Part shown: positions 19,099-25,865 of the stretch, in pieces
Layout: each line of letters begins with the position of its first letter
Position numbering within the stretch: position 1 is the first letter of the stretch
IMG/VR virus record: IMGVR_UViG_3300042473_000406
Span: 1-25,865 of that record
From: a virus
DNA length: 25,865 bases
Direction: 5' to 3' (one strand)
Program-made: the position numbers and the translations under genes
Notes under the pieces: model-generated
What the model was told of the DNA's origin: nothing
Databases searched by the model: none
The model's input: the letters and a program-made list of their open reading frames with translations, nothing else

Positions 19099-21180
19099 AT
19101 GGCCACAGGCATCGCACTCATCCCCGTCGCTCGTAGCTCCGATCTGGAGCGTGAGTCGCAAAAACGCAACACGGACATGCAGGCTCAGCCTGTGATCCAA
19201 GGGTTGGCCGCTCACGCACGCAAGCGCTGGGAGTCTGCCCGTGAAGCCAAACGGACCATCGAGGAGCGCATGCTGCAGTGTCTGCGCCAGCGCAACGGCG
19301 AGTACGACCCGGACAAGCTGGCCGACATCAAGCGCCAAGGCGGCTCGGAGATTTACATCCAGTTGACATCGGTCAAGTGCCGCGCCGCCACGAGCTGGCT
19401 GCGTGATACCTTGCTGGGCACAGGCACAGACAAGCCGTGGAGCCTTGAGGCTACACCCGAGCCGACACTCCCTCCAGAGCTCGTTCAAGAGCTGATGGCC
19501 AGCATGCAGCAGCAGTTGCAGGTCATGATGGAGCAGGGCTTGGCCATGCCAGACCCCACACAGTTGCGCGAAGCCGCCAGCCAGATGAAAGACGCAGCGA
19601 TGCGCAAGCTGCGCGAAGAGGCCAACGACCGTGTTGACCGCATGGAACTCAAGATGGAAGACCAGCTCATCGAAGGCGGCTGGACCGACGCGCTAAACGC
19701 GTTCCTCGACGACGTGGTGACATTCCCCTACGCCGTGCTCAAGGGCCCAGTCAAGCGCAAGCGCAAGACCATGATGTGGCAAAACGGTGAGCTGGCACCG
19801 TCCGAAGAGATTCGCAACGAGTGGGAGCGGGTTGATCCGTTCATGCTGTACTGGGCTCCATGGTCCTCGGACATCCAAGACGGTTTCATTGTCGAGCGCC
19901 ACCGCATGACTCGTGAAGACCTGCAGGCCTTGATCGGCGTGCCCGGGTACAACGACGACGCCATCCGCTCGGTGCTCAACTCCTTCGAGTCTGGCAACCT
20001 CAACGAGTGGCTGTGGACCGACAGCGCTCAGGCGACAGCCGAGGGCAAGGACACCACCCAGACCATCTTCACGACCGACCTGATCGACGCGCTCCAAATG
20101 TGGGACAGCGTGCAGGGTAAGGACTTGCTGACTTGGGGCCTGTCTGCCAAGGAGATTCCTGACCCAGACCTGAACTACCCCTGCGAGGTGTGGTTGGTGG
20201 GCTCCACGGTGATCCGTGCTGTGCTGAACTACGACCCGCTGGGCCGCAAGCCGTACTACGTGACGTCTTACGAGAAAGTCCCCGGCGCTGTGGCCGGTAA
20301 GGGCGTGGCCGACTTGTGCCGCGACTCCCAGAACATGGTGAACGCAGCCGCCCGCAGCTTGGCCAACAACATGGGCATCAGCTCTGGTCCGCAGGTGGCT
20401 GTGAACGTGTCGCGCCTGCCCCCGGGCGAGGACATCACCGAGATGTACCCTTGGAAAATCTGGCAGTTCCAAAGCTCTGAGTTCAACGACGGCTCCCAGC
20501 CGCTGCAGTTCTTCCAGCCAAACAGCAACGCCAACGAGCTCATGTCCGTGTTCGAGAAGTTCAGCGCCCGCGCTGACGAAGACACCATGATCCCGCGCTA
20601 CATGACTGGCGAGAGCTCCCCCGGCGCTGGCCGTACGTCATCTGGCTTGTCCATGCTGATCAGCAACGCTGGCAAGGGCATCAAGCAAGTGATCAGCAAC
20701 ATCGACCGCGCTGTCATCGTGCCGTCTATTGAGCGCCTGTACCAAGACAACCTGCGCTACAGCAAAGACCCAGACCTGATTGGCGACGTCAAGGCCGTGG
20801 CCAAGGGCGCTACCAGCTTGGTGGTCAAGGAAGCTGAGGCAGTCCGCCGCAACGAGTTCCTGCAGATCGTGCTCAACAGCCCGGTGGCCCAGCAGATCGT
20901 GGGCATGGACGGCGCGGCAGAGCTCCTGCGCGAGCAGGCTCGCAACCTGAGCGGCAACGTCAACCGGATTGTCCCAGACCGTCCGACACTGACAGCCATG
21001 CAGAATCTGCAGCAGCAAAACGCTCAGCTCCAAGAGCAGTTGGCCATGATCGCTGGCGAACTCCAAGGTGGCGCTCCGGGCGCTACGCAGGGGCCAGCGC
21101 CAAAGAATATGCTGCCTGACGGCAGCCAAGTCGGTGGTCGTGAGGGAAATATGATTTCAGCACGCCCCAACGGAGTTTGA
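19099..21180 (+). CDS. Portal protein (head-tail connector)
   Basis: 693 residues. Helical N-terminal part (HARKRWESAREAKRTIEERM), RQGGSEIYIQLTSVKCRAATSWLRDTLLG, a Gln/Met-rich insert at 135-150, the core with LVGSTVIRAVLNYDPLGRKPYYV and GKGVADLCRDSQNMVNAAARSL, RYMTGESSPGAGRTSSGLSML, then a Gln-rich coiled coil near the C terminus (NLQQQNAQLQEQLAMI). These fit P22-like and related podovirus portals. It forms the dodecameric ring for DNA entry, bound by terminase. Length and position (after terL, before scaffold and capsid) agree. Confidence 0.88.
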   Translation: MATGIALIPVARSSDLERESQKRNTDMQAQPVIQGLAAHARKRWESAREAKRTIEERMLQCLRQRNGEYDPDKLADIKRQGGSEIYIQLTSVKCRAATSWLRDTLLGTGTDKPWSLEATPEPTLPPELVQELMASMQQQLQVMMEQGLAMPDPTQLREAASQMKDAAMRKLREEANDRVDRMELKMEDQLIEGGWTDALNAFLDDVVTFPYAVLKGPVKRKRKTMMWQNGELAPSEEIRNEWERVDPFMLYWAPWSSDIQDGFIVERHRMTREDLQALIGVPGYNDDAIRSVLNSFESGNLNEWLWTDSAQATAEGKDTTQTIFTTDLIDALQMWDSVQGKDLLTWGLSAKEIPDPDLNYPCEVWLVGSTVIRAVLNYDPLGRKPYYVTSYEKVPGAVAGKGVADLCRDSQNMVNAAARSLANNMGISSGPQVAVNVSRLPPGEDITEMYPWKIWQFQSSEFNDGSQPLQFFQPNSNANELMSVFEKFSARADEDTMIPRYMTGESSPGAGRTSSGLSMLISNAGKGIKQVISNIDRAVIVPSIERLYQDNLRYSKDPDLIGDVKAVAKGATSLVVKEAEAVRRNEFLQIVLNSPVAQQIVGMDGAAELLREQARNLSGNVNRIVPDRPTLTAMQNLQQQNAQLQEQLAMIAGELQGGAPGATQGPAPKNMLPDGSQVGGREGNMISARPNGV

Positions 21181-21206
21181 CTTTTTTTGAATTTGTTGTA
21201 TAGAAT
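21177..21206 (+). promoter_or_regulatory. Sigma70-like promoter, possible leaderless start
   Basis: TTGACT (21177-21182) lies over the portal stop codon; TATAGA (spacer 16) or TAGAAT (spacer 18) follows. The start point would be about 21210-21213, at the ATG of the next gene, which lacks a ribosome site. It could drive scaffold and capsid genes. Confidence 0.5.
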
Positions 21207-21212
21207 CCACAC

Positions 21213-21455
21213 ATGAAGATTTTTGTAGGCCAAAAGCCTGATCGTCAGCACATGCAAGCGTTAATCCGCTGCAAGCTGCAAGAAAACGAGGCGCTACTGG
21301 CGCTGTTCCGCACCAAGCTGGAGGAGACCAAGGTCTCCTTGATGCAGGCAGAAGAACCGCACCGACTGTACCGCCTCCAAGGTCAGGCTCAGGCCTTATC
21401 AGATTTCCTCGAAGCGGTTGAAAAATCGTCCGAGGTCTTCGACCGGATCAAATGA
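21213..21455 (+). CDS. Coiled-coil protein between portal and scaffold
   Basis: 80 residues: KIFVGQKPDRQHMQALIRCK, then a long helix (QENEALLALFRTKLEETKVSLMQAE, YRLQGQAQALSDFLEAVEKS). Small coiled-coil proteins of this kind sit at this position in several phages; possibly a head-assembly accessory. No Shine-Dalgarno precedes the ATG, and a promoter -10 element ends only 7-9 bases before it, so it may be translated leaderless or from internal ATG14 (also without a clear site). Confidence 0.65.
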   Translation: MKIFVGQKPDRQHMQALIRCKLQENEALLALFRTKLEETKVSLMQAEEPHRLYRLQGQAQALSDFLEAVEKSSEVFDRIK

Positions 21456-21544
21456 TCCGAATTTTGTAAATCCGAGCAAACCATTACGCGAACGGCAGAC
21501 CGCAGTAGGAGCCTGAAACGGAGTTGGAGCCCAAGGAGAATTGA

Positions 21545-22504
21545 ATGGCATTGCCAAGACAAGTAGAAGCGCAGTTACGAGAACTGGAAGCACTGGAAAA
21601 GCAGCTCGCAGAGGGCCAGAATCCTGCACCCGCAGACCCTGATCCACAGCCAGCAGAGCCTCCCCAAGACCAACAGACTCAGCAAGCTGAGCCAAAACCT
21701 GTCGAGCCAACGCCGACACCGACCGAGCCAGTAGTCGCGGAAGAGACATGGCAGCAGAAGTACAAAACCCTCAAGGGCATGTACGACGCTGAAGTGCCTC
21801 GCTTGCACGCAGACTTGCGCGAGCTCAAGGGCCAAGTGGATAGCCTCCGCAAAGCCTCTGAGACCAAGCCAGTTGAGCCTGCTAAGCCCGCAGCTGCTAC
21901 GAAGTTGGTGACTGATGCTGATGTTGAAGCATTTGGTCAGGACTTGATTGAAGTCCAACGCAAAGTTGCCCGCGAAGTGGCATCAGAGTTTCGAGGCGAG
22001 CTGGACGCCATGAGAGCCGAGAATGAGAAGTTGCGCGAGCAGCTGACCAGCACCGGCACCCAAGTGTCTGAAGCAAGTTTTGAGCAGCGCCTGTACCGTA
22101 TGGTGCCGGACTTTGAAGCAGTCAATGCTGATCCCAAGTGGATCGCTTGGCTTAACGAAGTGGACCCGCTGCTCCGAGCCCCCCGATCTTCTGTTGCACA
22201 ACAAGCGTTCAACCGAGGCGATGCTGAAGGTGTTGCACACTACGTGGCGATGTTCAAACAGACCGTCGCACCCGCAGAGCAAAAAGCCGACAAGACCGAA
22301 GAGCTTGAGCGTCAACTTCAGCCAAATCGTGGTGCCACGAGCGCCCCACCTACCTCTCAAAAAGGTAAGGTCTACACCAACGCGGACATTGAAAAAATGT
22401 TCCGTAAGGCAGCAGACTTGGGGACCAAAGGGCAAACCGACGCGGCAAAGAAACTTGAAGCTGAAATTGATGCTGCGTTCATGGAAGGTCGCGTAACCGC
22501 GTGA
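21545..22504 (+). CDS. Capsid scaffold protein
   Basis: 319 residues. N-terminal coiled coil (RQVEAQLRELEALEKQLAEG), a Pro/Gln/Glu-rich linker at 25-65, a second long coil (LHADLRELKGQVDSLRKASE), a third (DAMRAENEKLREQLTS), a globular segment (YRMVPDFEAVNADPKWIAWL), and a charged C-terminal helical pair. Low complexity, coils and location directly before the major capsid gene identify a scaffold, which would organise procapsid assembly and then leave. AAGGAG seven bases before the ATG. Confidence 0.85.
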   Translation: MALPRQVEAQLRELEALEKQLAEGQNPAPADPDPQPAEPPQDQQTQQAEPKPVEPTPTPTEPVVAEETWQQKYKTLKGMYDAEVPRLHADLRELKGQVDSLRKASETKPVEPAKPAAATKLVTDADVEAFGQDLIEVQRKVAREVASEFRGELDAMRAENEKLREQLTSTGTQVSEASFEQRLYRMVPDFEAVNADPKWIAWLNEVDPLLRAPRSSVAQQAFNRGDAEGVAHYVAMFKQTVAPAEQKADKTEELERQLQPNRGATSAPPTSQKGKVYTNADIEKMFRKAADLGTKGQTDAAKKLEAEIDAAFMEGRVTA

Positions 22505-22552
22505 CCCGTGACACAGCGTTGAACCCAACCTGTTTATTTTTAGGAGGCCATC

Positions 22553-23554
22553 ATGGCTGCAGTTTATCCCGTCCAATCGCCGTTCAACACGAACCCCTCG
22601 TACTCCGGTGCCTTTATCCCCACCCTGTGGTCCGGCAAATTGCTGGCCAAGTTCTACCAGAACACAATGTTGTCGGAAATCGCCAACACTGACTATGAAG
22701 GTGAACTGAAGAACCAAGGCGATACCATCCGTATCCGTCTGGCTCCTTCCATCAGCATCTCTGACTACACTGTTGGCCAGAACCTGTCGTACGAAGTCCC
22801 CACTCCTATCTTCCAAGATATGCAAGTGAACAAGGGCAAGTACTTCGGCGTGCAAGTCAACGACGTGCTGTCTTATCAGTCCGACATGAACTTGATGAAC
22901 ATGTTCACTGAAGACGCTGCCAAGCAGTTGAAGATCAGCATCGAAAACGAAGTGTTCTTCAACAACATCGTGACCGAAGGCCCTGTTGCCGCCAACGAAG
23001 GCGCTACTGCTGGTGCTATCTCTGCTGCCTACAACTTGGGCACAGACGTAACTCCAATCGACCAAGCCACTCCTGAGAACGTCTTGAAGGGTATCCTGCG
23101 CATGTCCACAGTGCTGGACGAGCAGAACGTGCCTGAAGATGGTCGCTGGTTGGTGATCAGCCCCTTCGACCGTCATCTGCTGATGCAATCCAACATCGCT
23201 CAAGCCTACTTCACTGGCGACGCTCAGTCGACCATCCGTAGCGGCAAGATCGGTATGCTGGACCGCTTCACTGTGTACGTGTCCAACTTGCTGCCTCGCG
23301 GCGCTGCTGGCAAGGCACTGGTTGCTGGTTTGACAGACCCCGCCACTGGTGGTGCTGTGTCCAACGCCAAGGCCCGTCGTTTGATGGTCGCTGGTACTAA
23401 GGCAGCAATGTCTTTCGCCATGACCGTGAACAAGACTGAGCCTCTGCGCAACCAGACTGACTTCGGCGACATCGTCCGTGGTTTGGCTGTGTACGGTCGC
23501 AAGACTGTCAAGCCAGAAGCTCTGGTCGTGGCCCAAGTCGGTTCCGCCAGCTGA
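22553..23554 (+). CDS. Major capsid protein (HK97 fold)
   Basis: 333 residues. Starts AAVYPVQSPFNTNPSYSG, then FIPTLWSGKLLAKFYQNTM; GDTIRIRLAPSISISDYT is the strand region after the E-loop position; LDEQNVPEDGRWLVISPFDR at about 193-212 is a hallmark of many phage capsid proteins; the C terminus YGRKTVKPEALVVAQV is typical. Strong AGGAGG six bases before the ATG, expected for the most abundant virion protein. It ends seven bases before a strong terminator. Confidence 0.93.
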   Translation: MAAVYPVQSPFNTNPSYSGAFIPTLWSGKLLAKFYQNTMLSEIANTDYEGELKNQGDTIRIRLAPSISISDYTVGQNLSYEVPTPIFQDMQVNKGKYFGVQVNDVLSYQSDMNLMNMFTEDAAKQLKISIENEVFFNNIVTEGPVAANEGATAGAISAAYNLGTDVTPIDQATPENVLKGILRMSTVLDEQNVPEDGRWLVISPFDRHLLMQSNIAQAYFTGDAQSTIRSGKIGMLDRFTVYVSNLLPRGAAGKALVAGLTDPATGGAVSNAKARRLMVAGTKAAMSFAMTVNKTEPLRNQTDFGDIVRGLAVYGRKTVKPEALVVAQVGSAS

Positions 23555-23560
23555 TGAACT

Positions 23561-23585
23561 GGGCCCCTTCGGGGGCCCTTTCTAT
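23561..23585 (+). terminator. Intrinsic terminator after the capsid gene
   Basis: GGGCCCC, loop TTCG, GGGGCCC, then TTTCTATT. Seven G-C pairs with a stabilising UUCG tetraloop and a T-rich tail, immediately after the capsid stop codon. Confidence 0.85.
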
Positions 23586-23608
23586 TCCCTCATTCTTTGG
23601 AGATTTTT

Positions 23609-23941
23609 ATGTCTACTCAATTTTCTCGCAGCATTGGCGGGTACGCTACGGCTACCGCTGGTACAACTCAGACTCAGGCCGGTGCTACTGCACTGACTGG
23701 TGCTGTTAATTTTGTCACGACCGGCACTGCTGCCGATGGCGTTTTGTTGCCTACTGAGCGTCCTGTCGGCGATGTGGTCTACATCGTTAATAGTTCTGCC
23801 GCATCGCTTAACGTGTATCCTGCCACTGGTGGCAAGATCAACAACGGTTCTGCCAACGCAGCCAAGGCTTTGGCCGCTAACATGTCCGGGGCTTATATCA
23901 GCTTGGGCAGTGAAAACTGGGGCGCTGTTCTCAGCGCCTAA
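23609..23941 (+). CDS. Small beta-rich virion protein (decoration-like)
   Basis: 110 residues, Thr/Ala/Gly/Ser-rich: FSRSIGGYATATAGTTQTQA, then VNFVTTGTAADGVLLPTERP, VGDVVYIVNSSAASLNVYPA, GKINNGSANAAKAL. Found next to capsid genes in several phages; probably a decoration or head-fibre protein. GGAG eight bases before the ATG; an upstream TTG start is less likely. It lies between two terminators, so it makes a short transcript or depends on read-through. Confidence 0.68.
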   Translation: MSTQFSRSIGGYATATAGTTQTQAGATALTGAVNFVTTGTAADGVLLPTERPVGDVVYIVNSSAASLNVYPATGGKINNGSANAAKALAANMSGAYISLGSENWGAVLSA

Positions 23942-23957
23942 TCGGTGGCACAATAAA

Positions 23958-23980
23958 GGGGCTCTTCGGAGCCCCTTTTT
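23958..23980 (+). terminator. Intrinsic terminator after the decoration-like gene
   Basis: GGGGCTC, TTCG loop, GAGCCCC, then TTTTT. Same design as the terminator at 23561, with a cleaner U-tract. Confidence 0.88.
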
Positions 23981-23997
23981 ACTTTACGGAGCATTTA

Positions 23998-24282
23998 ATG
24001 AACATCCACGACCTTCTGACCCGCCTTGGCGGTGAAATTTTGTCCAACAAAGCCCGCGCTGTAGTGGACGGCAAAATCGTGATTCTTGCTCGCATGAACG
24101 GCAATGACTGGGTGTACACAGACGAAGGCCAGACGCTGGCTAACGCGCACTCCAACGCCGCTGCTGAGGAAGCCAAGCCCAAACGTGCCAAGAAGGCAGC
24201 AGAGCCGGTGGTCGAAGAAGCGCCTACCCAAGAAGCCCCTGCTGCTGTAGAATCGGCTGACATCCAGCTTGATGTCGAGTAA
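23998..24282 (+). CDS. Small phage protein with Ala/Lys/Glu-rich tail
   Basis: 94 residues: IHDLLTRLGGEILSNKARAV, VDGKIVILARMNGNDWVYTD, then an Ala/Lys/Pro/Glu linker (KPKRAKKAAEP) and an acidic end. The front part has a strand-rich look with ILARMNGNDW. Similar small proteins follow capsid genes in podophages; function unknown. CGGAGCATTTA precedes the ATG. Confidence 0.65.
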   Translation: MNIHDLLTRLGGEILSNKARAVVDGKIVILARMNGNDWVYTDEGQTLANAHSNAAAEEAKPKRAKKAAEPVVEEAPTQEAPAAVESADIQLDVE

Positions 24283-24290
24283 GGACGTCC

Positions 24291-24917
24291 ATGAAAGCGA
24301 TCAGCGAATTCTTTTCACGCCTCATCCCCTACGTGCCGGGATGCTCTGAGCCGTTGGCTCAACAGGCGCTGCTGGACTCCGCTATCGCTTTCTGCGAAGC
24401 GTCTCAGGTGATCAGACACGACCTTGACGTGTTTAACACCGTGGTGGGCCGAGCCTCGTATGAGCTCGACCTGCCGTCGCAGCAACAGCTGGCCAGAATC
24501 CTTCTCGTCAAAGTCGGCGACCAAGAAATTTATGCTGAACTGGCCGAGTCTCGCGGGTACCCACCTGATGCTGACGCCATTCCCACAGCGTTCTTCACGA
24601 CACGCAATGACTCTGAACTGTCGTGTAAGTTCTACCCCGTTCCAGACGCGGTGTACCCAGTGCGCGTACGCGTGGCGCTACGCCCCACTAAATCTGCAAC
24701 GCAGGTCGAAAACGATCTGGTTGACTACTGGACTGACCCCATCGTAGATGGAGCCATGGCTCGTATTCTGGCCATTCCAGACCAGCCGTTCTCGGACCCG
24801 AATAAAGCAATGCTGATGCGTGCCTCCGCCGCACGCGCCACGCACAACGCTCGCATTGAGGGCAACTATGGCCGAGTGCGCGGGTCTATGCGCGTAAAAC
24901 AGCGCCCCATCGCTTAA
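24291..24917 (+). CDS. Head-tail adaptor-like protein
   Basis: 208 residues. SEFFSRLIPYVPGCSEPLAQ followed by ALLDSAIAFCEASQVIRHDL and ASYELDLPSQQQLARILLVK is the start typical of phage adaptor proteins that dock under the portal. The middle is beta (CKFYPVPDAVYPVRVRVALR) and the end helical (GAMARILAIPDQPFSD, then ARATHNARIEG). AAGGACGTCC precedes the ATG. The next gene is also adaptor-like, so the two may form successive rings of the neck. Confidence 0.68.
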   Translation: MKAISEFFSRLIPYVPGCSEPLAQQALLDSAIAFCEASQVIRHDLDVFNTVVGRASYELDLPSQQQLARILLVKVGDQEIYAELAESRGYPPDADAIPTAFFTTRNDSELSCKFYPVPDAVYPVRVRVALRPTKSATQVENDLVDYWTDPIVDGAMARILAIPDQPFSDPNKAMLMRASAARATHNARIEGNYGRVRGSMRVKQRPIA

Positions 24918-24925
24918 GGTAAGCC

Positions 24926-25612
24926 ATGACTACACCCGCACAGACCATCATCCAAAGCGCAGCCGAGACACTCCAAGACTTGGGTGCTGTGCGTTGGAGC
25001 ACCGCTGAGCTTGTTCGTTACCTGAACGCTGGCCAGCTTGAGACTGTGATGCTGCGCCCGGACTCGAACACTGTCAACGCTACATTCACATGCGTCGCCG
25101 GGGCTAAGCAAACGCTGCCTGTAGCCGCAGCGCGTTTGTTGGACATTACGCGCAACGTAGCGTCTATAAGCTCTAAGGGTGTTGTGCGCTTGATCAACCG
25201 CAACTTGCTCGACAACCAGATTCCCAACTGGCAAGCTGAAACTGGCTCAGTGAACATCAAACACTACATGATTGACCCTGCGGATCGAACCACGTTCTAC
25301 GTGTATCCTCCGGCCATATCTACGGCGCAGGTCAACATAGTCTATGCCGCGTATCCCACAGCAGTGACTATCCCAGCAGGTGGCACCACATTCACTGCTG
25401 TCACAGGTAACATCGCCCTTCCCGACATCTTTGCAAATGCGCTGGTCGACTACGTCTTGTACAAGGCGTTTGCCAAGGACGCTGAGCAAGCTGGTAATGG
25501 GGCGCGATCACAAGCACACTATGCGGCATTTGGCACTGCGCTTGGCGTAGAGCTACAATCTGCTGTCGGTGTAACCCCCAGTCCTCGGGGCAACCCAACT
25601 CGTGCGGGTTAA
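24926..25612 (+). CDS. Phage adaptor protein (DUF6682-like)
   Basis: 228 residues. DLGAVRWSTAELVRYLNAGQ followed by VMLRPDSNTVNATF and CVAGAKQTLPVAAARLLDIT follows the family pattern (VRW...EL.RYLN.GQ...V.LRPDA......LV.GT.Q.LP....RLLDV.RN). DPADRTTFYVYPP and YAAYPTAVTIP are internal beta segments. Such proteins are neck or tail adaptor components. Start has AAGGTAAGCC upstream. It ends 22 bases before the next gene. Confidence 0.78.
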   Translation: MTTPAQTIIQSAAETLQDLGAVRWSTAELVRYLNAGQLETVMLRPDSNTVNATFTCVAGAKQTLPVAAARLLDITRNVASISSKGVVRLINRNLLDNQIPNWQAETGSVNIKHYMIDPADRTTFYVYPPAISTAQVNIVYAAYPTAVTIPAGGTTFTAVTGNIALPDIFANALVDYVLYKAFAKDAEQAGNGARSQAHYAAFGTALGVELQSAVGVTPSPRGNPTRAG

Positions 25613-25634
25613 CCGCTCTTTTTAGGAGAAAATC

Positions 25635-25799
25635 ATGTCTAAATCCAATGCCTTTGAGACCGACTTGCTCGGCCTCATTTTTAATGGCACCGCCATTACC
25701 ACCATTGCTGATAATGCAGCATCCACACCCCTGACAAACCTGTACTTGGCGTTGCACACCGCAGACCCGGGCGAGGCTGGTAATCAGGGTAATTGTTAG
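25635..25799 (+). pseudogene. Tail-associated phage protein, broken after 52 codons
   Basis: SKSNAFETDLLGLIFNGTAI and LTNLYLALHTADPGEAGNQ match the N terminus of a common phage virion/tail protein that normally runs on after the LALHTADPGEAGNQ segment for about 100 more residues. Here it ends G-N-C-stop just where AT-rich foreign-looking sequence begins. TAGGAGAAAATC precedes the ATG, so the start is intact. Probably an artefact of the contig end rather than a real mutation. Confidence 0.7.
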
Positions 25800-25865
25800 A
25801 TGATATATAGTTTGTTTTCTCGTGTGTATTTGTGTCTCATTTATGTATGTTGTATTGTTTATGTT
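25787..25865. other. AT-rich terminal segment unlike the rest
   Basis: The last roughly 75 bases are dominated by T, A and G with very few C (e.g. GATATATAGTTTGTTTTCTC), while the preceding phage sequence is GC-balanced. No frame in it continues the interrupted gene. Likely chimeric read end, host junction or recombination joint. Confidence 0.6.

Noticed and set aside
21983-23536. 517-residue open frame on the minus strand
   Set aside because: It lies wholly opposite the scaffold and major capsid genes, is His/Val/Leu-rich in the way antisense shadows are, and has no ribosome site or family signature.
1-25865. tRNA, integrase or lysogeny repressor genes
   Set aside because: No cloverleaf-like T-loop motif, no recombinase catalytic pattern and no CI-type helix-turn-helix protein seen by eye; a tRNA scan of the complete genome would settle the first.

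Overview
This window is most of a tailed-phage (Caudoviricetes) genome or a metagenomic contig of one. It runs from the first 36 codons of a phage DNA polymerase, through a long leftward operon of small early genes, across a repeat-rich divergent intergenic region, into a rightward packaging and head module. The organisation (small terminase, large terminase, a beta-rich virion protein, a 693-residue portal, scaffold, HK97-type major capsid protein, adaptors) suggests a podovirus-like or related lytic phage. Gene content and composition fit a Gram-negative, probably proteobacterial host from fresh water; that host assignment is inference. I see no integrase, CI-like repressor, tRNA gene, rRNA, CRISPR array or insertion sequence.

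Left arm (about 1-15007, minus strand): about 45 tightly packed genes are transcribed leftward. Most neighbours overlap by ATGA or TGATG or by a few bases, and the Shine-Dalgarno sequence of each gene is usually written into the last codons of the gene before it. Recognisable members are a MazG/PRA-PH-like NTP pyrophosphohydrolase, a DUF3310 (T7 gp1.7-like) protein, an NrdR-like zinc ribbon, a DUF551-like protein, two winged-helix proteins, a NinX/DUF2591 protein, and a MoxR-type AAA+ ATPase, DUF3150-like and HEXXH/VWA set. Seven genes of 29-58 residues are annotated here from the raw sequence, including two single-pass membrane microproteins and two zinc-binding ones. Several 79-100-residue proteins share a W...F..(x)A..(Y/W)...L pattern and look like an expanded paralogous family.

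Middle (about 13.8-15.84 kb): this holds two intergenic stretches. The first (14103-14512) carries nine copies of an 8-10-bp TTGGATAATT iteron arranged as inverted and tandem pairs, a candidate origin or large regulatory array. The second (15008-15835) has a leader with three hairpins, an imperfect 23-bp direct repeat, and a seven-tract G-quadruplex motif on the minus strand. Seven palindromic sites centred on GTATAC lie across 13.93-15.82 kb, two of them directly upstream of a ribbon-helix-helix (Arc/CopG-like) gene. That protein is the obvious candidate to bind them and govern the early/late divergence.

Right arm (15836-25799, plus strand): the order is RHH regulator, terS, a small conserved protein, terL, virion protein, portal, coiled-coil protein, scaffold, major capsid protein, a beta-rich virion protein between two TTCG-loop terminators, a small Ala/Lys/Glu-rich protein, two adaptor-type proteins, and the start of a tail-associated gene. 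That last gene runs abruptly into about 75 bases of AT-rich sequence unlike the rest, which looks like a chimeric contig end or a recombination junction.
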